NCBI GenBank assembly: GCA_963826165.1
Contig: CAWGWC010000016.1
Coordinates: 310,001 to 374,000 of the forward strand
DNA from: JACVRW01 sp963826165
GTDB lineage: Bacteria; Actinomycetota; Thermoleophilia; Solirubrobacterales; Thermoleophilaceae
Length of the DNA stretch: 64,000 nucleotides
Direction: 5' to 3'
Part shown: positions 34,988 to 43,568 of the stretch, piece by piece
Numbering within the stretch: position 1 is the first letter of the stretch
How the letters are laid out: every line of letters begins with the position of its first letter
Made by a program: the position numbers and the translations under genes
Notes under the pieces: model-generated
Database searches by the model: none
Seen by the model: only the letters and a program-made list of their open reading frames with translations
Told to the model about the DNA's origin: nothing

Positions 34988-36001
34988 ATGAGGAGGGGAC
35001 TCGTGAAGAGCAGACGCCTGATGTTGCTGGTGGCTGCGGTCGCGCTCGCATTGTTCATGGCGGCGTGCGGCGAGGAGAAGGACGACGAGGGCGGCTCGGG
35101 CGGCGGCAGCGCCGATGCCGGGGCCACCGACTGCGGGAAGGTCGTGCTGAACGAGCAGGCGTGGGCCGGCTCGACGGCCAACACCTACATCGCCAAGGCG
35201 GTGCTCGAGGACGAGCTCGGCTGCGAAGTCGAGATCACCAAGATCGCGGAGATCCCGGTCTTCCAGGCGATGGCCGACGGCAAGGTCGACGCGGCGCTCG
35301 AGGACTGGGAGCACACCGCGGAGTACGACAAGTACATAAAGAAGGCCGGCACGGTCGTACAGGGCGGCCCGCTGGGCGTGGAGGGCCACATCGGCTGGTT
35401 CATCCCGCAGTACCTGATGGACGAGTACCCGGAGTTCAAGACCTGGGAGGGCCTGAAGGGCAAGGAGGACATCTTCAAGACGGCCGAGTCGGGTGACCAG
35501 GGCACGTTCCTGGGCGGCGATCCGTCGTACGTCCAGAAGGACAAGGAGCTGATCGAGGCGCTCGACCTGAACTTCAAGCACGTGACCGCGGGGGCCGAGC
35601 CCGCGCAGGTGGCGCGCTGGAGCCAGCTGTACAAGCAGGAGAAGCCGGTCATCTTCTACTGGTACACCCCGCAGTACCTCAACCAGGAGTACGACCTGGC
35701 CGAGGTCAAGCTGCCGCCGCGCAGCGAGGCGCCCAAGGACTGCCAGGACGACGCCAAGGCCGGCGGCGATCCCGAGCAGTACAAGTGCGAATACGACGTG
35801 ACGACCATCAACAAGCTGTTCAGCAAGAAGTTCGCCGAGAGCGGCTCACCGGCGTACCCGGTGCTCCAGAACATGACGCTGACGAATGAGCAGCAGGAGG
35901 AAGTGGCCAAGGCCATCGCGGGCGACAAGGTCGACCCCGAGCAGGCCGGACAGGACTGGGTCCAGGAGAACGAGAAGGAAGTCGCCTCCTGGCTCGAATG
36001 A
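34988..36001 (+). CDS. Glycine betaine ABC transporter substrate-binding lipoprotein
   Basis: Lipoprotein of 337 aa: a signal peptide with lipobox LFMAACG, a Gly/Asp linker, then the OpuAC fold. Aromatic residues for the quaternary-ammonium box are plentiful (QAWAG, EDWEHTAEY, GWFIPQY, FYWYTPQYL). The ATG at 34988 has GAGGGGG upstream; GTG 35003, with AGGAGGGG 5 nt before it, would give a more typical signal peptide and may be the true start. It closes the operon and is followed by a strong terminator. Confidence 0.9.
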   Translation: MRRGLVKSRRLMLLVAAVALALFMAACGEEKDDEGGSGGGSADAGATDCGKVVLNEQAWAGSTANTYIAKAVLEDELGCEVEITKIAEIPVFQAMADGKVDAALEDWEHTAEYDKYIKKAGTVVQGGPLGVEGHIGWFIPQYLMDEYPEFKTWEGLKGKEDIFKTAESGDQGTFLGGDPSYVQKDKELIEALDLNFKHVTAGAEPAQVARWSQLYKQEKPVIFYWYTPQYLNQEYDLAEVKLPPRSEAPKDCQDDAKAGGDPEQYKCEYDVTTINKLFSKKFAESGSPAYPVLQNMTLTNEQQEEVAKAIAGDKVDPEQAGQDWVQENEKEVASWLE

Positions 36002-36023
36002 GCCTCGCCCTCTGAACGGCGCA

Positions 36024-36056
36024 GCACCGCCGGGGACCTCTCGTCCCCGGCGGTGC
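36024..36056 (+). terminator. Hairpin terminator of the betaine transporter operon
   Basis: A 14-bp perfect stem, GCACCGCCGGGGAC and its complement, with a 5-base loop CTCTC, 22 bp after the binding-protein stop. No T-tract follows. It also lies just beyond the end of the convergent surface-protein gene (stop 36074). Confidence 0.7.
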
Positions 36057-36073
36057 GGACGCCGCTCAACGGG

Positions 36074-37015
36074 TCAGACCCGCGCGATCCGGATGCCGGA
36101 TCCCACGGCGAGCATCAGCGAGCCGAGCAGCAGAAGCCCGATGAGGCCCAGCCCGGCCACCGGAAGGCCGCCCGGGCCGTACGCATCGAGCGTCCTCACG
36201 GCGTCCGAGGCGAGCGCCGCGACCCCGCGTCCGGGCGCGCCGGACGGGGTGTGCGGGAAGCTCGGTGAGCCTGCCCTGCCAGTACCCGGGGTGAGAGCCT
36301 CCGAGCCGGACGTCGATCCGCCTGCATCGGCGACCTGCCCGTCCAGGACGGACGCAACGGCGTAGCCGTCGTCGCCGTCGCTCAGCAGCCGGACCGGGAG
36401 GCTCAGGCGGACCGGCGCGATCTGCACGACACCCACCGAGTCCGTGCTGGACTGGGACCCGGGGGTGACTGGGTTGGACCCCGAGCCCGCACCCTCATCG
36501 TCGCCGTCACTCAGCACGCGGATGGGTGCGCGAAGGTCCGTCGCCCCCACCTGGACCGTGCCGACCGAGTCGTCGCTGCGCTGCTGCCCGCCGGATCCGA
36601 TGGAGGAGGAACGGTTCTCGCCGTCGCTCGCCACCCTCACCGGTGCCTGAGCGTCAACCGGCCCGCCCTGCACGGCGCCGACCGAGTCGTCGATCGCCTG
36701 CGGTCCGCCGGCACCCGGGGCACCGGAGCCGTTGCTGCCGTCGCTCAGCACGCGCACCGGTGCGTCGACCGCGACCGGCCCGGCCTGAACGGCGCCGACC
36801 GAGTCGTCGATCGCCTGCGGTCCGCCGGCACCCTGGGCACCGGAGCCGTTGTTCCCGTCGCTCAGCACGCGCACGGGAGCGTCGACCGCCACGGAGGCCA
36901 CCTGGGCTCCCCCGATCGAGTCGTCGATCGTCTGTGTGGGCGCGGCCCACGCGGGCCCGCCGGTCATCGCCAGGGCGAGCACGCTCGCGCCCAGCGCAAT
37001 GTGACTGCGCTTCAT
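36074..37015 (-). CDS. Secreted or surface protein with five 39-aa repeats and C-terminal anchor
   Basis: Protein of 313 aa: a signal peptide (MKRSHIALGASVLALAMTGGPAWA), then five units of about 39 residues built on DDSVGAVQ..PV...APVRVLSDG followed by a Ser/Gly/Asn linker. A Gly/Pro/Ser-rich spacer and a C-terminal membrane helix (GLGLIGLLLLGSLMLAVG) follow, with a short basic tail. The alternation of beta-prone APVRVLSDG and flexible linkers recalls chaplin-like or adhesin repeats of actinobacteria; that likeness is only an impression. Two units are almost identical in DNA. Confidence 0.72.
   Translation of the reverse strand: MKRSHIALGASVLALAMTGGPAWAAPTQTIDDSIGGAQVASVAVDAPVRVLSDGNNGSGAQGAGGPQAIDDSVGAVQAGPVAVDAPVRVLSDGSNGSGAPGAGGPQAIDDSVGAVQGGPVDAQAPVRVASDGENRSSSIGSGGQQRSDDSVGTVQVGATDLRAPIRVLSDGDDEGAGSGSNPVTPGSQSSTDSVGVVQIAPVRLSLPVRLLSDGDDGYAVASVLDGQVADAGGSTSGSEALTPGTGRAGSPSFPHTPSGAPGRGVAALASDAVRTLDAYGPGGLPVAGLGLIGLLLLGSLMLAVGSGIRIARV
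36674..36907. repeat. Two tandem 117-bp direct repeats
   Basis: Within the surface-protein gene, the stretch beginning GGCGCCGACCGAGTCG at 36674 recurs at 36791. The two copies are nearly identical over 117 bp, which equals one 39-codon protein repeat. This indicates recent duplication and a site prone to unit gain or loss. Confidence 0.75.
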
Positions 37016-37085
37016 GTCTGTCTCCTTCGTCTTGTTCTCGAACTGCACCGGGACTGCTCCCGGCGCTGGCTGTGACCGCGGCCGG

Positions 37086-37867
37086 CTAGCCCGGGCGTTC
37101 GAGCCGGAAGACGAGGTTCTGTGGCCGCCAAGCGGCCGAGGGAAGCTGGAGGCGCCGGCTGACGCCCGGATCACGCAGCCCCAGGGCGAGCGCGAGCAAT
37201 GCCATGCCGGCGAGGAACGGCGCGAAGCCCGACGCCGACGCCGAGGCCGCCGAGGCGACGGCGCCGGCCGGCGGCGCGGGAAGAGAAGCCCGATCGGGTC
37301 CCGCGGAGCGGGCCCCGGCCGGGTGGGCGGGCGACAGCTCGCCGCTGGTGCCGGACGAGGCCCTGATGGGGAAAGCGTCTGGAGCTGCCGGCTTCGGAGC
37401 GCCATCGTGTGCCTCGGCGTGGGAGCGCCGCGACGGCCTCCGCAAGCGTTCCGGCTGCCCGTTTGGCCCTGCGTTGCCGGGGTCCGCGGCAATGGGCGCT
37501 TCGCTCGGCGTGGACGGTGTGGCCGGCGTGGACGGCACGCGGCTCGGGGGCTTCGCGACCGAGGGCTGTGGGACCACCCGCGCCGGAGCTTCGGCCGTCC
37601 GGGCCACCGCTCGGACGGCGGGCTCGGCCACCGGAGCGACCGGCGAAGCGGCGACCGTCTGCTCCACTGCGGGGCGCACCGCCGTGCCCACGCTGCTCAC
37701 GGGCCGGCCGCAACCGACGTCGCCGTCGACGCCGCCGGCAGCTGGCTCACGGCCAGATCCGCCGCGGCGGCCGACCCGCACAATCCGGCCGTTGCCGCGA
37801 GCGTGCCGGTCAGCACGACCACTCCCGTGACCGCGCGCGACTTCAGGTGGCGGGCCCCTGCCTCCAC
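37086..37867 (-). pseudogene. Exported Pro/Ala-rich protein with C-terminal anchor, apparently frameshifted
   Basis: From GTG 37867 one frame reads a signal peptide (VTGVVVLTGTLAATAGLCGSAAAA) and stops near 37695. The adjoining frame continues with VSSVGTAVRPAVEQTVAAS, then about 130 Pro/Ala-rich residues, a membrane helix FAPFLAGMALLALALGL and the tail ending FRLERPG. Adding one base to the G run at 37701-37703 joins them as VAAGPVSSVG. The plan (signal, Pro/Ala stalk, anchor, LERPG tail) suggests a small surface protein. It could also be only the second part, read from an internal start. Confidence 0.6.
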
Positions 37868-37999
37868 GGGACCGACGTATAGAGCCCGTCGACCCGTCTC
37901 GTCAGCGGCGCACGGGTTTCACTCACCCTGCACGGGCCTAACCGACGCGACCAGCAGGCCGGATTCGACCAAACCTCGATCATCCGTCCACCGAACCGC

Positions 38000-38026
38000 T
38001 GTCACACGAGCGGCCCCCGTCTCGTC
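38000..38026 (+). promoter_or_regulatory. ECF41 promoter TGTCACA-N16-CGTC
   Basis: TGTCACA at 38000-38006 and CGTC at 38023-38026, separated by 16 bp. This equals the described ECF41 consensus. It lies 33 bp before the epimerase ATG, and the ECF41 gene itself is next in the operon, so the factor would drive its own operon. Confidence 0.85.
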
Positions 38027-38058
38027 TCCCTTGGTGACGACCGACCAAAGGAGACGTC

Positions 38059-39009
38059 ATGAAGATCTTCGTAGCCGGAGCCACCGGAGCCCTCGGGAGG
38101 CGGCTCGTGCCGTTGCTCGTGGCCAACGGTCACGAGGTGACCGGGCTGACCCGCAGCGAGACGAGGGTCGCCGGCCTGTGGAACGCCGGGGCGACCCCGG
38201 TGGTGGCCGACGCCCTGGATCCGGACGCGCTCGCGGGCGCGATCAGCAAGGCGGAGCCCGACGTGATCGTCCACCAGCTCACCGCGCTGGCGGGCTCGCT
38301 CGACTTCCGCCACTTCGAGCGCGAGTTCGCCCTGACCAACCGTCTGCGCACCGAGGGCACGGACAACCTGTTGTCCGCCGGCCGGGCACTGGGCGTGCGA
38401 CGCTTCGTGGCGCAGAGCTTCGCCGGCTGGCCGTTTGCGCGCGTCGGAGGGCCGGTGAAGACCGAGGAGGATCCGCTCGACACGTCCCCGCCCGACGCGG
38501 TGCGCACCACGCTCGAGGCGATCCGCCACCTGGAGCGCGCGGTGACGAGCGCGACCTGGACCGAGGGCCTGGTGCTCCGCTACGGCGGTTTCTACGGCCC
38601 GGGCACGTCGATGGGTCTCGAGCCGGAGGGTGAGCACGTGCAGGCGATCCGACAGCGCAAGTTCCCGGTGGTCGGCGACGGTGGAGGAGTGTGGTCGTTC
38701 ATCCACATCGACGACGCGGCCCAGGCCACCCTGGCGGCGGTCGAGCGCGGAGCGCCGGGCATCTACCAGGTGGTCGACGACGAGCCGGCCCCGGTGTCGG
38801 TGTGGCTCCCCGTGGTGGCGGACGCGCTCGGAGCAAAGCCGCCTCGGCGGATGCCACGCTGGCTGGGACGGCTGGTGGGTGGCGAGCTGGTGACCGTCAT
38901 GATGACCGAGCTACGTGGAGCATCCAACGCAAAGGCCAAGCGCGAACTCGACTGGCAGCCTCGCTGGGCGAGCTGGCGTGAGGGCTTTGCCTCCGGGTTG
39001 ACCGGATGA
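38059..39009 (+). CDS. NAD-dependent epimerase/dehydratase (ECF41-linked COE protein)
   Basis: Short-chain dehydrogenase-fold protein of 316 aa. The Rossmann start is IFVAGATGALGRRLVPLL; a VRRFVAQSFAGWPF strand and the later RYGGFYGPGT, VWSFIHIDDAAQATLAAVE are typical of extended SDRs. The Tyr-x3-Lys catalytic motif is not evident, which suggests an atypical or non-catalytic member. ECF41 sigma genes are characteristically paired with a carboxymuconolactone decarboxylase, oxidoreductase or epimerase gene, and this is the epimerase version. Excellent AAAGGAG ribosome site. Overlaps the sigma gene by 4 bp. Confidence 0.85.
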   Translation: MKIFVAGATGALGRRLVPLLVANGHEVTGLTRSETRVAGLWNAGATPVVADALDPDALAGAISKAEPDVIVHQLTALAGSLDFRHFEREFALTNRLRTEGTDNLLSAGRALGVRRFVAQSFAGWPFARVGGPVKTEEDPLDTSPPDAVRTTLEAIRHLERAVTSATWTEGLVLRYGGFYGPGTSMGLEPEGEHVQAIRQRKFPVVGDGGGVWSFIHIDDAAQATLAAVERGAPGIYQVVDDEPAPVSVWLPVVADALGAKPPRRMPRWLGRLVGGELVTVMMTELRGASNAKAKRELDWQPRWASWREGFASGLTG

Positions 39010-39932
39010 CCGATCGGGAGAGTCCTCTCTACGCGGAGCTGCGTCCGGCGGCATTCGCGATCGCCTACCGGATGCTCGGCAGCGTGAGCGAGGCCGAGGA
39101 CGTGGTGCAGGACGCCCTGCTGCGCCTCCACCGCGTCCTCGAGTCCGGGGAGGAGATCGAGTCCCCGCGCGCGTACGTGGCGACGGTCGTGAGCCGGTTG
39201 TCGATCGACGTCCTGCGCTCCGCGCGAGTGCGGCGCGAGACCTACGTGGGCGAGTGGCTTCCGGAGCCGCTGGTCACGGACGAGGCCGCCGACCCGGCGC
39301 AGCGGGCCGAGCTGGCCGACTCCCTGTCCGTGGCCTTCCTCGTGTTGCTGGAGAGCCTGTCGCCCGAGCAGCGGGCCGCGTTCCTGCTGCACGACGTGTT
39401 CGACTACGGCTACGGCGAGATCGCCCCCATCGTGGGTACGAGTGAGGCCAACGTGCGCCAGCTGGCGAGCCGGGCGCGCCGGCACGTGTCCGAGGGCCGG
39501 CCGCGTTACGACGCCTCCCGCGAGCAGCAAGAGGAGCTGGGCAAGCGGTTCCTCGCCGCGGTCGGCGACGGGGACGTTCAGGCGCTCGAGACGCTGCTGG
39601 CCGAGGACGTCGTCCTCCACGGAGACGGCGGCGGCAAGGCGCCCGCTCTGGCCAGGGCCCTGTTCGGCCGCAGCCGGGTGGCACGCACCCTCGGCGCGTG
39701 GGGCAGCCAGGCTCAGCGGATGACCGGGATCAGCACCGAGCCGACCGAGATCAACGGCCAGGCGGGGGCGATCGTGCGCGACGGTGAGGGCCGCATCGTG
39801 GCGGTCTGGGCGCTCGAGATCGCCGAAAGCCGGGTCCAGGCCATCCATTCGGTGGTCAACCCAGACAAGCTCGCCCACCTGGGCGAGCCGGCCGACGCCT
39901 ACGCCCTGCTGCGTTCGCGCAGCAGGCGCTAG
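39006..39932 (+). CDS. ECF41-family RNA polymerase sigma factor (SigJ-like)
   Basis: Protein of 308 aa. Sigma region 2 is AYRMLGSVSEAEDVVQDALLR and region 4 is LSPEQRAAFLLHDVFDYGYGEIAPIVG. The linker WLPEPL and the C-terminal SnoaL-like extension with DGGGKA and NPDKL are ECF41 hallmarks; the extension both activates and restrains the factor without an anti-sigma protein. An exact ECF41 promoter precedes the operon. The stop overlaps that of the convergent iron permease gene. Confidence 0.93.
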   Translation: MTDRESPLYAELRPAAFAIAYRMLGSVSEAEDVVQDALLRLHRVLESGEEIESPRAYVATVVSRLSIDVLRSARVRRETYVGEWLPEPLVTDEAADPAQRAELADSLSVAFLVLLESLSPEQRAAFLLHDVFDYGYGEIAPIVGTSEANVRQLASRARRHVSEGRPRYDASREQQEELGKRFLAAVGDGDVQALETLLAEDVVLHGDGGGKAPALARALFGRSRVARTLGAWGSQAQRMTGISTEPTEINGQAGAIVRDGEGRIVAVWALEIAESRVQAIHSVVNPDKLAHLGEPADAYALLRSRSRR

Positions 39933-42397
39933 CGGTTGATCTGGTCGCGCTGCGGTGACTCGGCCGCCGGCTCCGGGCGCTCCGAGGCTCCGTTCGCGTG
40001 GCCGTTCGCCGTGCCGTTGGTGGTGGGCGTACGCGCGAGCTGCGGCGCCGAACCGCTCTCCGCCGCGCGGGCGCGCGCCTTCCGTTGCGGACGCCGCTTT
40101 CGCCACCACTCCGCCAGGTAGTAGCTGCCGATCACGAAGACCAGCGCCGCCAGCTGCGCCCCGAGCGTCTCGACGGTCGGGTAGACGCCGAGCCAGGTGC
40201 CCATCCACAACGGGAGGCCCACGTCGACCGGGGTGATGCTGAGCCAGCCGACACCCTGGAGAGTCCGAACGGTGTTGCCCACCAGGACCACCAGCACGAG
40301 AGCGATCAGCACGCCCGTGACCACCAGCATCTTCTTGTAGGGCAGCCGCCGTTCGAGGGCGAAGGTCGCCGCGCCGACGATTGCCGTGGCCACGAGTCCC
40401 AGCGACACGCCGGCGAGGACGATGCCGGTGCCGGAGCTCAGCTCCAGCGCCTGGAGGAACAGCACCGTCTCGAACCCCTCCCGGAAGACGCTGGTGAAGC
40501 CGACGAGATACAGCCCGAGCACCGCTCCGGCCGTGACACCGCCACCGGCAGCGATCGCCTTGCCCCGCTTGCGGTGGCCGGCGATCCACTCGGTCCAATA
40601 GACGCGGTGGAAGAACCAGTTGAGCACCAGTAACAGGACGCCGATGGCCACCAGCCCGACCACCGCTTCCAGCTTCTCGCCGTACTGGGCCAGCGAATCG
40701 AGCACGAGCTGTGCGATGAACCACAGGAGCACGCTGGCCGGCAGGGCCAGCAGCGCGCCCTGGAGCACCGGACGGCGCAGCCTGCGGTTGACGCCCACCA
40801 TCGAGGCGGTGATCGCCGCGATGATCAGGATCGCCTCGAGGCCCTCGCGGAAGACGATCAGGGCAGCGTTGGTGATGACGGTGGTCGCGTTGGCCCCGTC
40901 GCCGGTCTTGGCCTTGGCCTCGTCGAGCGCTTCGTCGAGCACCAGCCTCGTCTCGCGCACCTCGCGCGCGCCCCGGTCATCGGCGATCAGCTCGGCCAGG
41001 CCGGGCCGGTCGCGTGCGCCGTACCAGATCAGGCCCTCCACCTCCGTCACGAGACCCGGATCGAAGGCCCTCAGCTTGATCTCGGGGCCGAACTCGAAGA
41101 ACGCGTACGCGGTGAGCCGCGCCTGCTCGGCCTGTTGGCGCTCGCCGGCCGAGACGGCCGCCTCCATCTGATCGAGGCTGATCTCGATGAGGTCGAAGTC
41201 CGCCTCGTCGCTCGACTCGAGCCACTCCGGGGGAAACAGATCCTCGATGAGCGTCTTCGCCCGCTCGTGCTCGGCCTCGACCTCCTCGAGCGGGGCCACG
41301 CGGCGGCCCTCGTTCGCGTCGCGCGACAGCGTCTGAAGGCGGGCCATCGACTCCTCGAGACGGGTCAGCGCCGCCGGATTCTCCTCTTCGAGGGCGGGTG
41401 AGAGGTCGGTGAGCGCGGAGCGGGCGCCCTCGATGAACGCCACCGCCTCCTGCAGCTCGAAGGGGATCGTCACCCGACCGTCCTCGGTGCCGTCGTCGAA
41501 TTCGATCGGCACCAGGTCGAGGAAGCGGATCAGCTGGTTGGCCCGGCGCGCCTGCTCCTCGGGGGTGAACGGCGCGGCGGTGAAGCGGTCGAGCGCTGCG
41601 CGCGCGGCCGCAACCGACTCCTCCAGACGGGGCCGGCTGTTCGCGCTCTCGACGAGCCGCGCGAAAGCGGCGTCCGCGTCGCGGCGAGCCTCAGCGCCGC
41701 GCTGGGCCTCGTACTCCTCGGCGAGGATCTGCCAGTAGCCGGCCGCGAGAGCGGCCGACTCGGCCGCCGCCGGCAGATATTCGCGCTTGCTCTCGGTCAG
41801 AGAATCGTCGAGGTAGGTGACCAGGCGGGTCTGGTAGGCGTCGAGCAGGTCCTTGCGAATGGCCGTGACCGCCGCGCCGCGGCTGCCCTCCCGCTTGGCC
41901 AGCGCATCGAGCGCCACGGTTGCGTCCACGCCAGGGCGCGTGAACCTGGTGGCCTGCCGGTAGTCGCGGATCAAGAGCCAGTCACGCGCGTCGCTGACCC
42001 GGCCGGCACGCGTCGACGCGATCGTGACCGCCAGCGCGCCGCGCCGCAGTGCCGCCAGGGTGCGCCCAAAGGCCGCTCCGAGCGCGGCCGAATCGCCGGC
42101 GGTGACGGCAGACTCGGCCTGCCGCAGGCCTGCACGCGCGTCCCGCAGCGCCTCCGGGGCGTAGCGAGCCAGGCCCCGTTCGAGCGGTCCCGTCAGCGCG
42201 GCCCTGGCCGCGCGGGCGCGGCGGACCGCCCGGGCGTCGTCGAGCAACAGCTCCGTGCGCGCCTCGAACAGCTGGTCGCGGACGGTCTGGGCAGCGGCCC
42301 ACGGCTCGGCGGCGGGCGCGGATGCAGGTGCCGCCGCCAGGGCGGCGAGCACGAACGCCGCGGCGATCAGCAGCCGGCTGCGGCCGCGCCCACCCAC
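39929..42397 (-). CDS. FTR1-family iron permease with large exported N-terminal domain
   Basis: Protein of 822 aa. A signal peptide is followed by about 470 residues of helical, Ala/Glu/Arg-rich extracytoplasmic domain. The FTR1/EfeU domain then carries both iron motifs, FREGLEAILI and FREGFETVLF, about 130 residues apart in a region of seven hydrophobic segments. Ends in a hydrophilic Gly/Asn tail. EfeU is normally about 280 aa, so the N-terminal half is a long addition, as in some FTR1 proteins. It follows the EfeO-like gene after 4 bp and should import iron oxidised outside the membrane. Confidence 0.85.
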   Translation of the reverse strand: MGGRGRSRLLIAAAFVLAALAAAPASAPAAEPWAAAQTVRDQLFEARTELLLDDARAVRRARAARAALTGPLERGLARYAPEALRDARAGLRQAESAVTAGDSAALGAAFGRTLAALRRGALAVTIASTRAGRVSDARDWLLIRDYRQATRFTRPGVDATVALDALAKREGSRGAAVTAIRKDLLDAYQTRLVTYLDDSLTESKREYLPAAAESAALAAGYWQILAEEYEAQRGAEARRDADAAFARLVESANSRPRLEESVAAARAALDRFTAAPFTPEEQARRANQLIRFLDLVPIEFDDGTEDGRVTIPFELQEAVAFIEGARSALTDLSPALEEENPAALTRLEESMARLQTLSRDANEGRRVAPLEEVEAEHERAKTLIEDLFPPEWLESSDEADFDLIEISLDQMEAAVSAGERQQAEQARLTAYAFFEFGPEIKLRAFDPGLVTEVEGLIWYGARDRPGLAELIADDRGAREVRETRLVLDEALDEAKAKTGDGANATTVITNAALIVFREGLEAILIIAAITASMVGVNRRLRRPVLQGALLALPASVLLWFIAQLVLDSLAQYGEKLEAVVGLVAIGVLLLVLNWFFHRVYWTEWIAGHRKRGKAIAAGGGVTAGAVLGLYLVGFTSVFREGFETVLFLQALELSSGTGIVLAGVSLGLVATAIVGAATFALERRLPYKKMLVVTGVLIALVLVVLVGNTVRTLQGVGWLSITPVDVGLPLWMGTWLGVYPTVETLGAQLAALVFVIGSYYLAEWWRKRRPQRKARARAAESGSAPQLARTPTTNGTANGHANGASERPEPAAESPQRDQINR

Positions 42398-42401
42398 CAG
42401 G

Positions 42402-43520
42402 TCAGCTGTCCTGCAGCTCTATGCCGAGGCGCTGCGCCGCCTGCGTGACCTGGCCGGCGATCTCCTCGGCTCGCGCCTGTGCCTCGGAACCGAGGGTGTC
42501 CGCCTGCTCACCGGTGAACTTCGTGCCCTGCTCCTCGCGATCGCGCAGCTCCGTCACGAACTTGATGAGCCGATTGAGCTCCCGGGCCGTCTGCTCTGCC
42601 TGTTGCGGAGCTTCAGCCTCCACCGTCGGCTGGATCTCGTCGTAGGTGAAGCGGATGCCCTCGAGGATGTCTGCGATGTCCGAGAGCCTCGAGGTGGCGA
42701 CGAAGCCCAGCTCGGTGGCGTCGGAGCCGGAAATGAAGCGTGAGTTCTTCCAGGCCTCGAAGTACTCGCTCATCGTGGGCGTCATCACGGTGATCGCGGT
42801 GAACGCGTCCGAGGGGGTCGGCTCGAACTTGTCCGCGTCGGTGACCAGGTCGTCGGTCATCTCGTCGAACTTGCGCAGGGTGGCAACGTACTTCTTGGCG
42901 TCCGGCAGTCCCTCGCCAAACGAAGCCTTGCCGTCGCCGTCCACGTCCTGGGGCGCGTCGGCCAGCAGATCCTTGTTGGTTCCGTAGAGAGCCGTCTCGG
43001 TCAGGAAGAAGAGATTGCCCGGCTGCTTGAGCGTCTGTCCCCCCGGTACGTCGAGGCTGAAGGAAACTGCGCTCTCGGGATCGGACGCGTCGGAGCCCGC
43101 GTCGATGTCGACGTCGTACTGCGCGAGCCGCGGCACACCGGCCACGATCCCCTCCATCTCCTCGTAGGCCGGGTTCGCGGCCTGGAAGGCTTCCTTCGAT
43201 TCGGCGAGCAGCTCCTCGACCTCGTCACCGTTCTCCGCCATCAGCTTCTCGTAGTCGAAGTCCGCCGCCTTCGCGAGCTCGTAGTAGCGCTCGGCGTTCT
43301 CGGTCATGACGTCCACCTGGGTGTTCAGATCGTCCGCGTGCTCGGTCAGGTAACTCTTGACGGGCGCGAGATCCGCTGCGTTCGACGAGCCGGTGGTGGC
43401 GCCCTCATCGGAGTTGTCGTCGTCACCGCAGCCGAAGGCGAATGCGGACGAGGCAAGGGCGGCGGCCAGCACTGCCCTGCGCAGTGTTCGCGGTGCCTTC
43501 ACCTGGCCATGTCGTGTCAT
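42402..43520 (-). CDS. EfeM/EfeO-family lipoprotein
   Basis: Lipoprotein of 372 aa with lipobox FAFGCGDDD. The mature part is mostly helical, with PVKSYLTEHADDLNTQV and AERYYELAKAADFDYEKL as in EfeO C-terminal (M75-like) domains. The family's HxxE iron motif is not clear here, so it may act mainly as a scaffold or binding protein. First gene of the iron operon with the permease; the IdeR-like box lies 23 bp upstream. Confidence 0.8.
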   Translation of the reverse strand: MTRHGQVKAPRTLRRAVLAAALASSAFAFGCGDDDNSDEGATTGSSNAADLAPVKSYLTEHADDLNTQVDVMTENAERYYELAKAADFDYEKLMAENGDEVEELLAESKEAFQAANPAYEEMEGIVAGVPRLAQYDVDIDAGSDASDPESAVSFSLDVPGGQTLKQPGNLFFLTETALYGTNKDLLADAPQDVDGDGKASFGEGLPDAKKYVATLRKFDEMTDDLVTDADKFEPTPSDAFTAITVMTPTMSEYFEAWKNSRFISGSDATELGFVATSRLSDIADILEGIRFTYDEIQPTVEAEAPQQAEQTARELNRLIKFVTELRDREEQGTKFTGEQADTLGSEAQARAEEIAGQVTQAAQRLGIELQDS

Positions 43521-43543
43521 CTGGGTCTCCCGAGAGTGGCTAG

Positions 43544-43557
43544 TTAGGTAAGCCTAA
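43544..43557. promoter_or_regulatory. IdeR/DtxR-like iron box
   Basis: TTAGGTAAGCCTAA, a palindromic core of the actinobacterial iron box (consensus TTAGGTTAGGCTAACCTAA), 23 bp before the EfeO-like gene start. When iron is plentiful a DtxR/IdeR protein would bind and shut the iron-uptake operon. Confidence 0.75.
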
Positions 43558-43568
43558 GTTGGGGCACC

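Noticed and set aside
36490..36960. Tandem repeats considered as a CRISPR array
   Set aside because: Period is 117 bp, repeats are coding in one frame and there are no unique spacers of CRISPR size.
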